From contig JAJAYX010000089.1 in the NCBI GenBank assembly GCA_026785985.1, positions 1 through 6,541 on the forward strand: 6,541 nucleotides of DNA. Direction: 5' to 3'. Of this stretch, positions 1 to 6,102 are shown piece by piece. The notes under the pieces are model-generated. The model saw nothing but the letters and a program-made list of their open reading frames with translations, ran no database searches and was not told where the DNA came from. How positions within the stretch are numbered: the stretch's first letter is position 1; each line of letters begins with the position of its first letter. The stretch is from Rudanella sp. GTDB lineage: Bacteria > Bacteroidota > Bacteroidia > Cytophagales > Spirosomataceae. The translations under genes were made by a program, and so were the position numbers.

Positions 1-11
1 ACAACACATGC

Positions 12-29
12 TTACTTGTTAACAAGTAA
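12..29. promoter_or_regulatory. Perfect 18-bp palindrome (possible operator)
   Basis: TTACTTGTTAACAAGTAA reads identically on both strands, with two 9-base arms and no loop. A spacer-free dyad like this suits a dimeric DNA-binding regulator better than a terminator, because a hairpin would have to sacrifice central pairs to form a loop. It lies about 140 bases before the first gene of the window and near the window edge, so it could equally belong to an upstream gene that is not visible. The operator role is inference. Confidence 0.35.
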
Positions 30-171
30 TTCCGTAGATTAAATATTTCGTATTTTTTCTGTTTATAGTCTTTATAAAAGCCATTTTTAAAGAATGCGTT
101 ACTTCATCTATCGCCTTTCGTCTGTATTGGCATTATTATTTCTCTGCCTAGTACAGTAAACACCCAAGACG

Positions 172-387
172 ATGAACTGGAACGAAACTCACTTCCCTGC
201 AGCTATGCGCTCACTTAGCCACAGCACCCGACAAAAAGCTATCGAGATAGCCAACCGGCTGGTAGCTCAGGGTGAATTAACCAAGCAGGAGGCAGTAATG
301 ATGAGCATTGCCGAAGCGCGCCGAATAGCTCGTCAGTCGTTGGTTGTGAATGAAACTGGTATATCTTTTGCGGCCTCCCGTTCGTAA
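172..387 (+). CDS. Small YdaT-N-terminus-like protein, 71 aa
   Basis: A small soluble protein of unknown function. The pattern Met-x-Trp-Asn near the N-terminus, then x-Pro-x-x-Met-x-x-Leu (residues 8-15), a helix KAIEIANRLVAQG (22-34) and a second Ala-rich helix (40-54) resembles the N-terminal module of Bacillus YdaT and its short stand-alone relatives, which typically read MPWNxxDYPxSMKNL...KAIEIANALLEEG. The usual second half of YdaT (DUF2188) is absent. The second helix is less typical than the first, with an inserted residue or two around Gly34-Lys38. No signal peptide or membrane segment is seen. The ATG at 172 is chosen because the family motif starts there; no Shine-Dalgarno sequence precedes it, as is common in Bacteroidota. 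The next gene begins 35 bases downstream on the same strand, so the two probably share a transcript. The family is often annotated near stress genes, but its biochemical role is not known to me. Confidence 0.7.
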   Translation: MNWNETHFPAAMRSLSHSTRQKAIEIANRLVAQGELTKQEAVMMSIAEARRIARQSLVVNETGISFAASRS

Positions 388-422
388 TTTTTTGATTCTC
401 ATCCCCCCTACATTCTCTCGTT

Positions 423-839
423 ATGAACTGGAAGAAAACCATTTACGACTCATTGACCGGATGCGCGGCCCTTTGCGATGAGGTAGCGACTATCTCTTCG
501 CGCCAGCCTGATATCGAGAATTATTACCGCTTCATTTTTCTGAACCTCGACTGTGCCGATCTCTGTCGGCAGGTGGCCATGCTCTACGTGCGCGGCTCAG
601 AAAATACCCGGCTTTTGGCCCAAACCTGCATCGAAGTTTGTGAGAAGTGCGCTGATGAGGCTGCGACAATTTCATCGGAAGATGCCCGGCGCGTGTTTGC
701 CATGTGTCAGCAAGCCATCAGGAGTTGTATCGGTATTCTGGGCATGGATCAGCCGGAGGGGCTGGATACGGTACATCCTAAAACAACTCCTTCGTCGCTT
801 TTTTACGGTATCGACCTTCGCGAAACGCTTTACAATTAA
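423..839 (+). CDS. Cys-rich four-helix-bundle protein (DUF326 / copper-binding type)
   Basis: A 138-aa soluble protein with nine cysteines at residues 14, 18, 44, 48, 69, 73, 76, 95 and 102. They are spaced as CxxxC (14/18), CxxxC (44/48), CxxxCxxC (69/73/76) and Cx6C (95/102), one group per predicted amphipathic helix. This is the layout of the DUF326 family, annotated as four-helix-bundle copper-binding or cysteine-rich ferredoxin-like proteins. In the related Csp copper-storage proteins such cysteines line the inside of the bundle and hold Cu(I). Metal binding here is inferred from that pattern. There is no signal peptide, so it should be cytoplasmic. The tail after residue 108 (rich in Pro, Thr and Ser, ending LRETLYN) lies outside the bundle and I do not recognise it. 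The gene follows the 71-aa gene by 35 bases and is closed by a strong terminator. Fewer cysteines than in true Csp proteins means that storage of many copper ions is not assured. Confidence 0.8.
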   Translation: MNWKKTIYDSLTGCAALCDEVATISSRQPDIENYYRFIFLNLDCADLCRQVAMLYVRGSENTRLLAQTCIEVCEKCADEAATISSEDARRVFAMCQQAIRSCIGILGMDQPEGLDTVHPKTTPSSLFYGIDLRETLYN

Positions 840-856
840 ATTTGGATACCTTCCTG

Positions 857-900
857 GTGGCGGGTAGCTGGTTTTTTTAAACCATCTGCCCGCCACTTTT
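857..900 (+). terminator. Strong intrinsic terminator after the Cys-rich gene
   Basis: Bases 857-874 pair with 879-896 to form an 18-position stem with one G-T wobble (865/888) and one mismatch (868/885), a four-T loop, and TTTT directly after the stem. The lower half is GC-rich (GTGGCGGG / CCCGCCAC). It starts 18 bases after the stop of the DUF326-type gene and ends about 27 bases before the next start codon. It therefore probably separates the first gene pair from the PPOX/DUF3891 unit, which would need its own promoter or some read-through. Confidence 0.85.
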
Positions 901-927
901 AGTTTATCTCTGACAAACCAACACGTT

Positions 928-1437
928 ATGGAAACGCAGCAACAGAAGAGCAAAGATCTCTCGAAGATCAAAGAAATGGTGGAAGACATCCGAATTGCCA
1001 TGATGACAACCGTTGACGAAGGCGGGCACCTGGTTAGCCGCCCCATGGCTGTTCAGCAAATGGACGAGGACGGAACATTGTGGTTTTTTACCAAAAAAAA
1101 CTCCCCCAAAGTTGATCAAATCGAAAACAATGAGCATCAGGTCAACATCAGTTTTGCCGATACTGGCGACTCGTCGTATGTCTCGATCAGTGGGTCGGCG
1201 CAGGAGTTGGACGACCGGGCCAAAATTGATGAACTCTGGTCGGTAGCGGCCAAACCCTGGTGCCCCGAAGGTAAAGACGACCCCGAATTAACGCTTCTGA
1301 AAGTGCATACCGACATGGCCGAATATTGGGACTCCACGTCCAACCGGATGATTCGCTTCCTCGAAATGGCCCGTGCCGCCGTTACAGGAGACACCTACGA
1401 AGAAGGTGAAAACAAAAAGGTTTATAATAACCAATGA
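928..1437 (+). CDS. Pyridoxamine 5'-phosphate oxidase-family protein, general stress protein 26-like
   Basis: A 169-aa soluble protein with the split-barrel flavin-binding fold of the PPOX superfamily, in the general-stress-protein-26 branch (Pyrid_ox_like). Visible landmarks are the N-terminal helix and first strand with the MMTTVDEGGHLVSRPM stretch (25-40), the LWFFTKK strand (51-57), the KVDQIENNEHQVNISFAD segment (61-78), YVSISGSA (84-91), and the late WCPEGKDDPELTLLKV...AEYWD block (111-135) typical of this branch. Family members bind FMN, FAD or related cofactors; the substrate is not known, and it is unlikely to be the true pyridoxine biosynthetic enzyme. Length is normal for the family. 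The ATG at 928 is the first in frame after the terminator and gives the expected N-terminus. Its stop overlaps the start of the DUF3891 gene by the sequence ATGA, suggesting translational coupling. Confidence 0.9.
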   Translation: METQQQKSKDLSKIKEMVEDIRIAMMTTVDEGGHLVSRPMAVQQMDEDGTLWFFTKKNSPKVDQIENNEHQVNISFADTGDSSYVSISGSAQELDDRAKIDELWSVAAKPWCPEGKDDPELTLLKVHTDMAEYWDSTSNRMIRFLEMARAAVTGDTYEEGENKKVYNNQ

Positions 1438-2159
1438 TCGTAAAGCCTACACAAACTGGCTGGCAGTATATCCATCAACAGGCCCACGGATTGTTGGCCA
1501 TGCAATTGGCTTTACACTGGAGACCCGAAAAAAGGCCCGTGCGTTGGGCCGAGACACTGGTAGCACTGTCGGAACACGACGATGGTCAGGATCCTTGGCA
1601 GGGCCGCAATCACCTGACTGAAACGGGCGCACCCCTTGGTTTTCGGAAAGAGAGTTATTCCGTTGATCAGGTCAAAAACATGATTCAAATCGGGCTGGAA
1701 AAGAGCCGCTGGAACGCGCTGATGCTGTCGATGCATACCACATTTTTGTACGAAGAGAAACGCGGAGAAGACCCGGCTTTGGATGAATTTCTGTGTCAGC
1801 AAAAAACCAACCAAGCCAAATGGCGTAAAAAATATGGGGATACTGTTGCCGAAGCCCGCTATGCCTATGATTTTCTGCAATGGTGCGACGCGCTCTCGCT
1901 GATACTGTGCCGGGATTTACTGCAAATCGAGGAACGTCGCCTGGTGATCAGCAAAGGACCGGACGGTACGCCTTATTATATTTTTCAGCGGAAAGACAGC
2001 ACTGTCGGGCTTGACCCGTGGCCTTTTGAAAGTGATACGTTCAACGTACATATTGAGACATTTCAACTCAACCAACTGGTTTTCAAGGACGACAAGGAGT
2101 TGTACAACGCCTTGAATGATGAAGCCATGAAGGAGTTGATCTGGGTATTCAGAGAATAA
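1434..2159 (+). CDS. DUF3891 family protein
   Basis: A 241-aa soluble protein recognised as DUF3891 by its start (MIVKPTQTGW), the QxAHGLLAxQLAxHW region (15-29), the SEHDDGQDPW motif (46-55), the MLSMHTTFLYE segment (97-107) and WCDALSLILCRD (150-161). The biochemical role of the family is unknown. Conserved-looking His18, His48-Asp49, His101 and Asp152, all in helical context, resemble the metal-binding order of HD-superfamily hydrolases (H...HD...D). A metal-dependent hydrolase is a reasonable but unproven guess. The second half (163-241) is predicted to be mainly beta and carries the GTPYYIFQRKD stretch. The start codon overlaps the stop of the PPOX gene by four bases, so the two are very likely co-translated. 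The gene ends 11 bases before a perfect inverted repeat and converges with glgX. Confidence 0.85.
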   Translation: MIVKPTQTGWQYIHQQAHGLLAMQLALHWRPEKRPVRWAETLVALSEHDDGQDPWQGRNHLTETGAPLGFRKESYSVDQVKNMIQIGLEKSRWNALMLSMHTTFLYEEKRGEDPALDEFLCQQKTNQAKWRKKYGDTVAEARYAYDFLQWCDALSLILCRDLLQIEERRLVISKGPDGTPYYIFQRKDSTVGLDPWPFESDTFNVHIETFQLNQLVFKDDKELYNALNDEAMKELIWVFRE

Positions 2160-2170
2160 TACGTTTCTCT

Positions 2171-2224
2171 CGAAGCCGCAAAGATTTGTGCTACAGAAAG
2201 AACACACAAATCTTTGCGGCTTCG
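2171..2224. terminator. Perfect 20-bp inverted repeat between convergent genes
   Basis: Bases 2171-2190 (CGAAGCCGCAAAGATTTGTG) are exactly complementary to 2205-2224, with a 14-base loop. The repeat lies between the stop of the DUF3891 gene (2159) and the stop of glgX (2243), a position where one hairpin could end transcription from both sides. Neither flank has a good T-run, so a classical intrinsic terminator is not complete. The related phrase CGCGTCTTTGTGGG follows directly and resembles a partial further copy of the CTTTGCGGCTTCG unit, so a dispersed palindromic repeat is an alternative. Confidence 0.6.
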
Positions 2225-2242
2225 CGTCTTTGTGGGAATCAA

Positions 2243-4393
2243 CTACACCACCTTCAACAACACCGACGAGCGGGCGGGGATCGTGAAGGGCGTTGTGATA
2301 GTAATTTTAGCCCCTTTGTTGTTCACATAACCGTCGAACGTATTGACAACAACTGCCCAATGGTGGCCCCGGCCCGGCCCCGGCAGTGTGAACGGTAAAT
2401 CGTCCCAGTAAGCATTTAACACCCAGAACAGATGATCGGGGGCCACCATGTTGCCATCTTCTTCCTGCTCGTTCACGTGTTCGCCGTTGATAAGCAGGCC
2501 CATACAGCGGGTAGCTCCGTTGTGCCAATCGTTGTCGTTCATGGTTTTGCCATCGGGCCGAATCCAGGTTACCTGCTTGGTATCGTAGAACTTACGTCGA
2601 CGCAGGAGGGGCGTTTGCGCGCGCAGAATAGCTAACTGACTGGTGAAATCGAAAAACTGCTGTTGTTTTTCGTCCCAGTTCCAGTTCATCCAGCTCAGTT
2701 CGTTATCCTGATTATATACGTTGTTGTTGCCGTTTTGCGTTAGACCGCACTCATCGCCCATCACAATCATCGGCGTTCCCTGACTCATGAGCAGTGTGGT
2801 CATGAAATTACGTTTCTGCCGCTCGCGGAGGTCGTTGATCGCCGGGTCGTCGGTGGGTCCTTCAACACCGTGGTTCCAGCTTTCGTTGTCGTTGGCTCCG
2901 TCGTTGTTGTTTTAGCCGTTTGCGTCGTTGTGCTTCTCATTATAACTCACTAAGTCGTTGAGGGTGAAGCCGTCGTGCGCCGTAATAAAGTTCACACTGT
3001 TGCCGGGCGAACGGCCATCATTGCCATACAAATCGGGGCTTCCCAGCACCCGATAACCCAGCTCGAGAGCCTGATGCTCGTCCCCTTTCCAGAATTTCCG
3101 CACACAATCGCGGTATTTGCCATTCCACTCAGCCCAGCTAACTGGGAACTCGCCAACATGATACGAACCAATATCCCAGGGTTCGGCAATCAGTTTCACC
3201 TGCGCCAGAATCGGGTCCTGCGCCACCGTATCTAAAAACGACGACACCCGGCCCGCTTCGAGTTCGTCGCGAACCAGGGCTGAGGCCAAATCGAACCGGA
3301 ACCCGTCCACGTGCATGTCTGTCACCCAATAGCGCAGGCTGTCCATCACTAACTGAAGGGTGCGCGGGTGGGTCAGGTCGAGGGTGTTGCCCGTGCCGGT
3401 GAAATCGTTGAAATAGATCGGGTTGTCTTCTACCTGCCGGTAATAGGCCCGGTTGTCGATGCCTTTCATCGAGAGGGTTGGCCCCAGTTGATTACCCTCG
3501 GCGGTATGGTTATAAACCACGTCGAGAATTACCTCGATGCCCGCCTTGTGGAATGCTTTCACCATTTCTTTAAACTCCGTCACCTGCTGCCCCATCATCC
3601 CGGAACGCCGAACCGCGGAAGATGAATAGGTGTTCTGCGGAGCGAAAAAACCGATGGAATTATAGCCCCAATAGCTTTCGTTGGTGAACTGGTGAATCGG
3701 CAACAGTTCAACGGCCGTAATGCCCAGCTTTTTCAGGTAATCGATGCTTTCGGGAGTTGCCATACCCGCATACGTTCCCCGGATTTCGGGGGCAATGGTG
3801 GGGTGTTGCTGCGTGAAGCCTTTCACGTGAACTTCATAAATCACCGAGCGAGACATCGGAATCTGCGGTGCCAGATCGTCGTCCCAGTCAAAATTCGGGT
3901 CGATTACCACACTCTTGGGCATTTTGGGGCCGCTGTCTTTTGTGTCCATGGACAGCACCCGGTGTTCGCCTTCTTCTTTCAGGTCATAGCCCAAAAATGA
4001 ATCGTCGTGGTTGAGTGGCGCATGAATGGCCCGTGCGTAAGGATCGAGCAGGACTTTGTAGGGGTTGAAATACTGCCCTTCTTCGGGGTCGTAGGGGCCA
4101 TCAACCCGGTATCCATAGAGTTGGCCGGGGCCAATGTTGGCCACATGAATATGCCATACCAACTCGGTGTGTTCCGTCACGGGAATGCTGACAATCTCGT
4201 GTTCTGGCCTTTGGGGGTCATACAGGCAGAGATAAACTGCAGTTGCGTTTCCGCTGAAGAGAGCGAAGTTGGTGCCTTCGCTGTCGGGGGTGGCCCCAAG
4301 TGGATAGGGTTTGCCCGGTTTGGTTGTATAATCATCCGGCAAAGTCGCTGCTGTTGGTTGAGCAGCGTTCGCTGATACTTTAGAATCGTTCAT
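2243..4393 (-). pseudogene. glgX: Glycogen debranching enzyme GlgX, interrupted by an in-frame stop
   Basis: A GH13 debranching enzyme (isoamylase/GlgX/TreX type) that would hydrolyse alpha-1,6 branches of glycogen in the cytoplasm. The reading frame spans 717 codons, about the normal family length. It contains an N-terminal CBM48-like domain (about 28-120), then the catalytic barrel with DVVYNH (291-296), GFRFDLA with nucleophile Asp368, IAEPWD with acid/base Glu404, and TAHDGFTLNDLVSYNEKHND with the transition-state Asp474. Codon 494 is TAA where relatives have Glu (ANG-E-N...). The frame continues without a shift through NESWNHGVEGPTDDP, GDECGLTQNGNNN and a complete C-terminal beta domain ending LLKVV. 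As written, the product is a 493-aa protein lacking the last barrel elements and the C-domain, probably inactive; a downstream ATG at 2801-2803 could only yield a C-terminal piece. Start 4393 is the ATG that gives a usual N-terminus; no Shine-Dalgarno is seen. A very recent mutation or a sequencing error are both possible. Confidence 0.9.
2912..2914 (-). other. In-frame TAA nonsense codon in glgX
   Basis: Reading the minus strand, the codons run GCA AAC GGC TAA AAC AAC AAC GAC GGA. The frame on both sides is the same, since 108 bases (36 codons) separate this stop from the downstream ATG at 2801-2803. Family members usually carry Glu here, so a single G-to-T change turning GAA into TAA explains it. 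Other genes of the window end in TAA, so the codon is a normal stop in this organism. Confidence 0.9.
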
Positions 4394-4569
4394 AACGTTG
4401 TGAAGCGTAAAATGGTTTTATCGCTCACTTTAAACCGGGTGCGCAGAAAAAATGTTTTGGAGTGGGGGTCTGGGGTTCAGCAAGAGTTTTGACTTGGAGC
4501 TACAAAGAGCAGAACCGGTATGCCGGAGCGGGAGTTGCACAGAGATTTTAGTTATTCAAGTATCCAAAG

Positions 4570-4635
4570 ATGCTCAGTTTTATTACGGCTATTGAACACG
4601 AGTTTGGTCTTGATTTATCGGAAATTTACGGATAA
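4570..4635 (+). other. Tiny ORF in the glgX-BrkB spacer, acyl-carrier-like wording (doubtful)
   Basis: The 4394-4660 spacer between the glgX start and the BrkB-type gene's stop holds no clear gene. It contains a 21-codon ORF, MLSFITAIEHEFGLDLSEIYG, whose wording (x-x-AIExEFGLDL) resembles helix II-III of acyl carrier proteins. The Asp-Ser-Leu phosphopantetheine site is not present upstream: an in-frame TAG lies eight codons before the ATG. It could be a gene scrap or chance. I would not annotate it as a functional gene. Nothing else in this spacer is recognisable, and no clear Bacteroidota -33/-7 promoter for glgX was found. Confidence 0.2.
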
Positions 4636-4643
4636 GGAGGGTT

Positions 4644-4673
4644 AAAAAATAGTCTGGCAATTACTGGTTTGCC
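4644..4673 (-). terminator. Weak possible terminator at the end of the BrkB-type gene
   Basis: On the minus strand GGCAA (4673-4669) can pair with TTGCC (4660-4656) across an 8-base loop that spans the stop codon, followed after five bases by a run of six T (4649-4644). The stem is only five pairs, so termination would be modest at best. Confidence 0.3.
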
Positions 4674-5692
4674 TGTTCCACCTTTTTTTCTGTGGGTATG
4701 GTCGTCACCTCGCGTTCCCGTTCGGTTTGCTCAACATAGACGGCGTTCTTAGCCGGCTCGATTTTAATCCCAAAATGATTGGCATAAGCCTGGGTGAATT
4801 CGGCCCCGAAATATAAAATGGCGGCTGTATAATAAATCCAGGTCAAAATAACGATCATAGACCCAGCCGCTCCATAGGTCGATTCAGTACCGGTAGTGTC
4901 GATATATAACCCGATCAGGTAGCGTCCGAGCATGAAAAGCAATGCCGTGAACAGGGCACCAAGACGCACGTCTTTCCAGGCAATTTTGGCATCAGGCAGC
5001 ACTTTAAAAATGACACCAAATAACAGTGCAACCACCACTGTGCTAATTGCGAAATTGATACCACTGACAATATAAACCCCCAGGCCGGGCAGAAAACGGG
5101 TTAGCTGATCGCTCAGGGCCAGCACAATTCCATTTACTACCAGCGATACTAAGAGAAGAAAACCTAAACTGACCACCAGTGATGAAGATAGTAGCCTGTC
5201 TTTTAGTAACTTAAGCCAGCCTTGCTTTGGTTTAGCTTTCACGCGCCAAATCAGATTAACCGAATCCTGAATCTCGATAAAGATGCTGGTGGCACCAATC
5301 AGGAGCGTAATAATGCCAACAATAAGAGCCGTGCTGGTTTTACCCGACAAGCTCGTATTCTTGATCATGTCCTGAATCTGTTTGGCCGCTTCGTTACCAA
5401 CCAATCCGTTAATTTGTCCGAAGATCTGACCACGAATAGCTTCTTCTCCGAGAAATACACTCGCCAGCGACATGACCAGTACTAAAAGCGGAGCCAACGA
5501 AAAAATGGTGTAATAGGCCAGAGCCGCGCTCAATTTCAGACAGCGGTCGTCCATGAAACCGTTGAATGAATCCCGCAAAACGATCCATGCGTTGGCAAAA
5601 AAACCGTTCTTCTCAGAACTATCCGGTTCAGTAGTCATTGGAACGGAGTCGGCGAAAAGGCTATTGTAAAACCGCTTCAAAAAGTTGCTCAT
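4661..5692 (-). CDS. YihY/virulence factor BrkB family membrane protein
   Basis: A 343-aa integral inner-membrane protein of the YihY/BrkB family, formerly and wrongly described as ribonuclease BN. Its transport or other function is not established. After a cytoplasmic N-terminus come the family's LSAALAYYTIFSLAPLLVL motif and TM1 (about 54-81), then TM2 (121-139), TM3 (171-193), TM4 (208-230), TM5 (243-264) and TM6 (277-297). The signature GTESTYGAAGSMIVILTWIYYTAAIL spans 268-293 and AEFTQAYA 297-304. A charged tail rich in Glu and Lys (312-343) should be cytoplasmic. The ATG at 5692 is preferred. The frame is open upstream to a GTG at 5740, but those 16 extra residues are not typical and that stretch contains a small stem-loop. 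The gene stands alone on its strand: glgX lies about 270 bases downstream, and hairpins plus a decayed gene lie upstream. Confidence 0.88.
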   Translation of the reverse strand: MSNFLKRFYNSLFADSVPMTTEPDSSEKNGFFANAWIVLRDSFNGFMDDRCLKLSAALAYYTIFSLAPLLVLVMSLASVFLGEEAIRGQIFGQINGLVGNEAAKQIQDMIKNTSLSGKTSTALIVGIITLLIGATSIFIEIQDSVNLIWRVKAKPKQGWLKLLKDRLLSSSLVVSLGFLLLVSLVVNGIVLALSDQLTRFLPGLGVYIVSGINFAISTVVVALLFGVIFKVLPDAKIAWKDVRLGALFTALLFMLGRYLIGLYIDTTGTESTYGAAGSMIVILTWIYYTAAILYFGAEFTQAYANHFGIKIEPAKNAVYVEQTEREREVTTIPTEKKVEQANQ

Positions 5693-5722
5693 AGTCGTAG
5701 TACACAATAAAGATCGCTCAAC

Positions 5723-5749
5723 CAGTGCCCATGAGATCACCCGGCACTG
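5723..5749. repeat. Short stem-loop upstream of the BrkB-type start
   Basis: CAGTGCC (5723-5729) is complementary to GGCACTG (5743-5749) with a 13-base loop. It lies 31 bases before the preferred ATG of the membrane protein gene and covers the alternative GTG start. It could sit in the mRNA leader, but no function is shown by the sequence. Confidence 0.4.
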
Positions 5750-5759
5750 TTAACCACAG

Positions 5760-5831
5760 AGCTAAGCCCGCCGAAGAGGAGTTGTTACGATAATTGATCG
5801 TACAACTCCGTGTCTTCAGGCGGGCTTGGCT
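5760..5831. repeat. Long imperfect hairpin (72 bases, about 31 pairs)
   Basis: The outer stem pairs 5760-5772 with 5819-5831 (AGCTAAGCCCGCC / GGCGGGCTTGGCT, one T-G wobble). After a one-base bulge GAAGA pairs with TCTTC (5773-5777 / 5813-5817), after a three-base bulge GGAGTTG pairs with CAACTCC (5778-5784 / 5803-5809), and after a one-base bulge TACGAT pairs with ATCGTA (5786-5791 / 5797-5802) around a 5-base loop. On the minus strand it begins one base after the stop of the SDR remnant, so it may be that gene's old terminator, although no T-run follows. A small palindromic repeat or MITE-like element, or a leader structure for the BrkB-type gene, are alternatives. Confidence 0.7.
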
Positions 5832-5832
5832 G

Positions 5833-5990
5833 TTACGAATTCATAACTTCGTTCACGTGGATTGATTTTCCGGTGATACAGGAGGCATCTTCCGGAGCCA
5901 GAAACCCACAGGCCGGGGCCAGTTCTGCGGGTTGGCCGGGGCGTTCCATTGGCGTGTCTTTCCCAAATTTGGTCTTGGGGCAGAATTTTG
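5833..5990 (-). pseudogene. C-terminal remnant of a short-chain dehydrogenase/reductase
   Basis: Translating the minus strand in the frame ending at TAA (5835-5833) gives FGKDTPMERPGQPAELAP, then ACGFLAPEDASCITGKSIHV and NEVMNS. This is the C-terminal signature of SDR-family oxidoreductases of the general-stress/glucose-dehydrogenase-like type, which usually read TPMxRPGQPAElApayvFLAsedaSYITGQxlHVNGGExxN. The Gly-Gly of HVNGGE is missing, consistent with a six-base in-frame deletion, and similarity fades upstream of about 5970. The Rossmann NAD(P)-binding part, the Asn-Ser-Tyr-Lys catalytic residues and any start are absent, so it cannot be functional. The upstream boundary given is approximate. 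A different reading frame over the same bases is open for 60 codons but has no recognisable protein character. Confidence 0.75.
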
Positions 5991-6019
5991 TTTTCCATAA
6001 ACGTTAGGATAGTGGATGC

Positions 6020-6056
6020 TGGACGTTAGACTTGCCTAACTGTCATCCAACATCTC
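6020..6056. repeat. Degenerate inverted repeat before the GreA-like gene
   Basis: GTTAG and CTAAC flank a six-base loop (ACTTGC) near 6025-6040. The surrounding GGATGCTGGAC and GTCATCCAACATC are roughly complementary, giving a broken hairpin in the 96-base gap between the SDR remnant and the next gene. There is no T-run. The TGGACGTTAGAC-type wording looks like degenerate intergenic repeat material. No promoter could be defined confidently in this gap. Confidence 0.3.
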
Positions 6057-6102
6057 TTGCCCAACATACCGGATTATCCAGTTGTTTAGATAAATCTACT
6101 AA

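Noticed and set aside
1..171. Bacteroidota-type -33/-7 promoter for the first gene
   Set aside because: No convincing TTTG / TAnnTTTG pair with proper spacing could be found; A/T-rich stretches alone were not enough.
672..1046. Minus-strand 124-codon ORF across the DUF326-type gene, the terminator and the PPOX gene
   Set aside because: It runs antisense through two well-recognised genes and a strong hairpin, and its translation has no family character.
2360..2400. GC-rich CCCCGGCCCGGCCCCGG run as a regulatory repeat
   Set aside because: It encodes the GPGPGRG stretch of the glgX C-terminal half in frame, so coding explains it.
2243..2803. Separate 186-codon gene encoding a GlgX C-terminal piece
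   Set aside because: It is in the same frame as the upstream glgX part and similarity continues through the 36 codons before its ATG, so it is the second half of one interrupted gene.
2912..2914. Programmed recoding (selenocysteine or alternative code) at the glgX TAA
   Set aside because: TAA is not used for selenocysteine or pyrrolysine, other genes in the window use TAA as their stop, and the family residue here is an ordinary Glu.
3368..4375. Several plus-strand ORFs antisense to glgX (for example 3692-4000 and 4007-4375)
   Set aside because: They are shadows of the conserved glgX frame on the other strand and have no recognisable domains.
5816..5998. Minus-strand 60-codon ORF with an ATG start
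   Set aside because: It lies in a different frame from the clear SDR C-terminal similarity over the same bases and reads as low-quality Arg/Pro-rich sequence.
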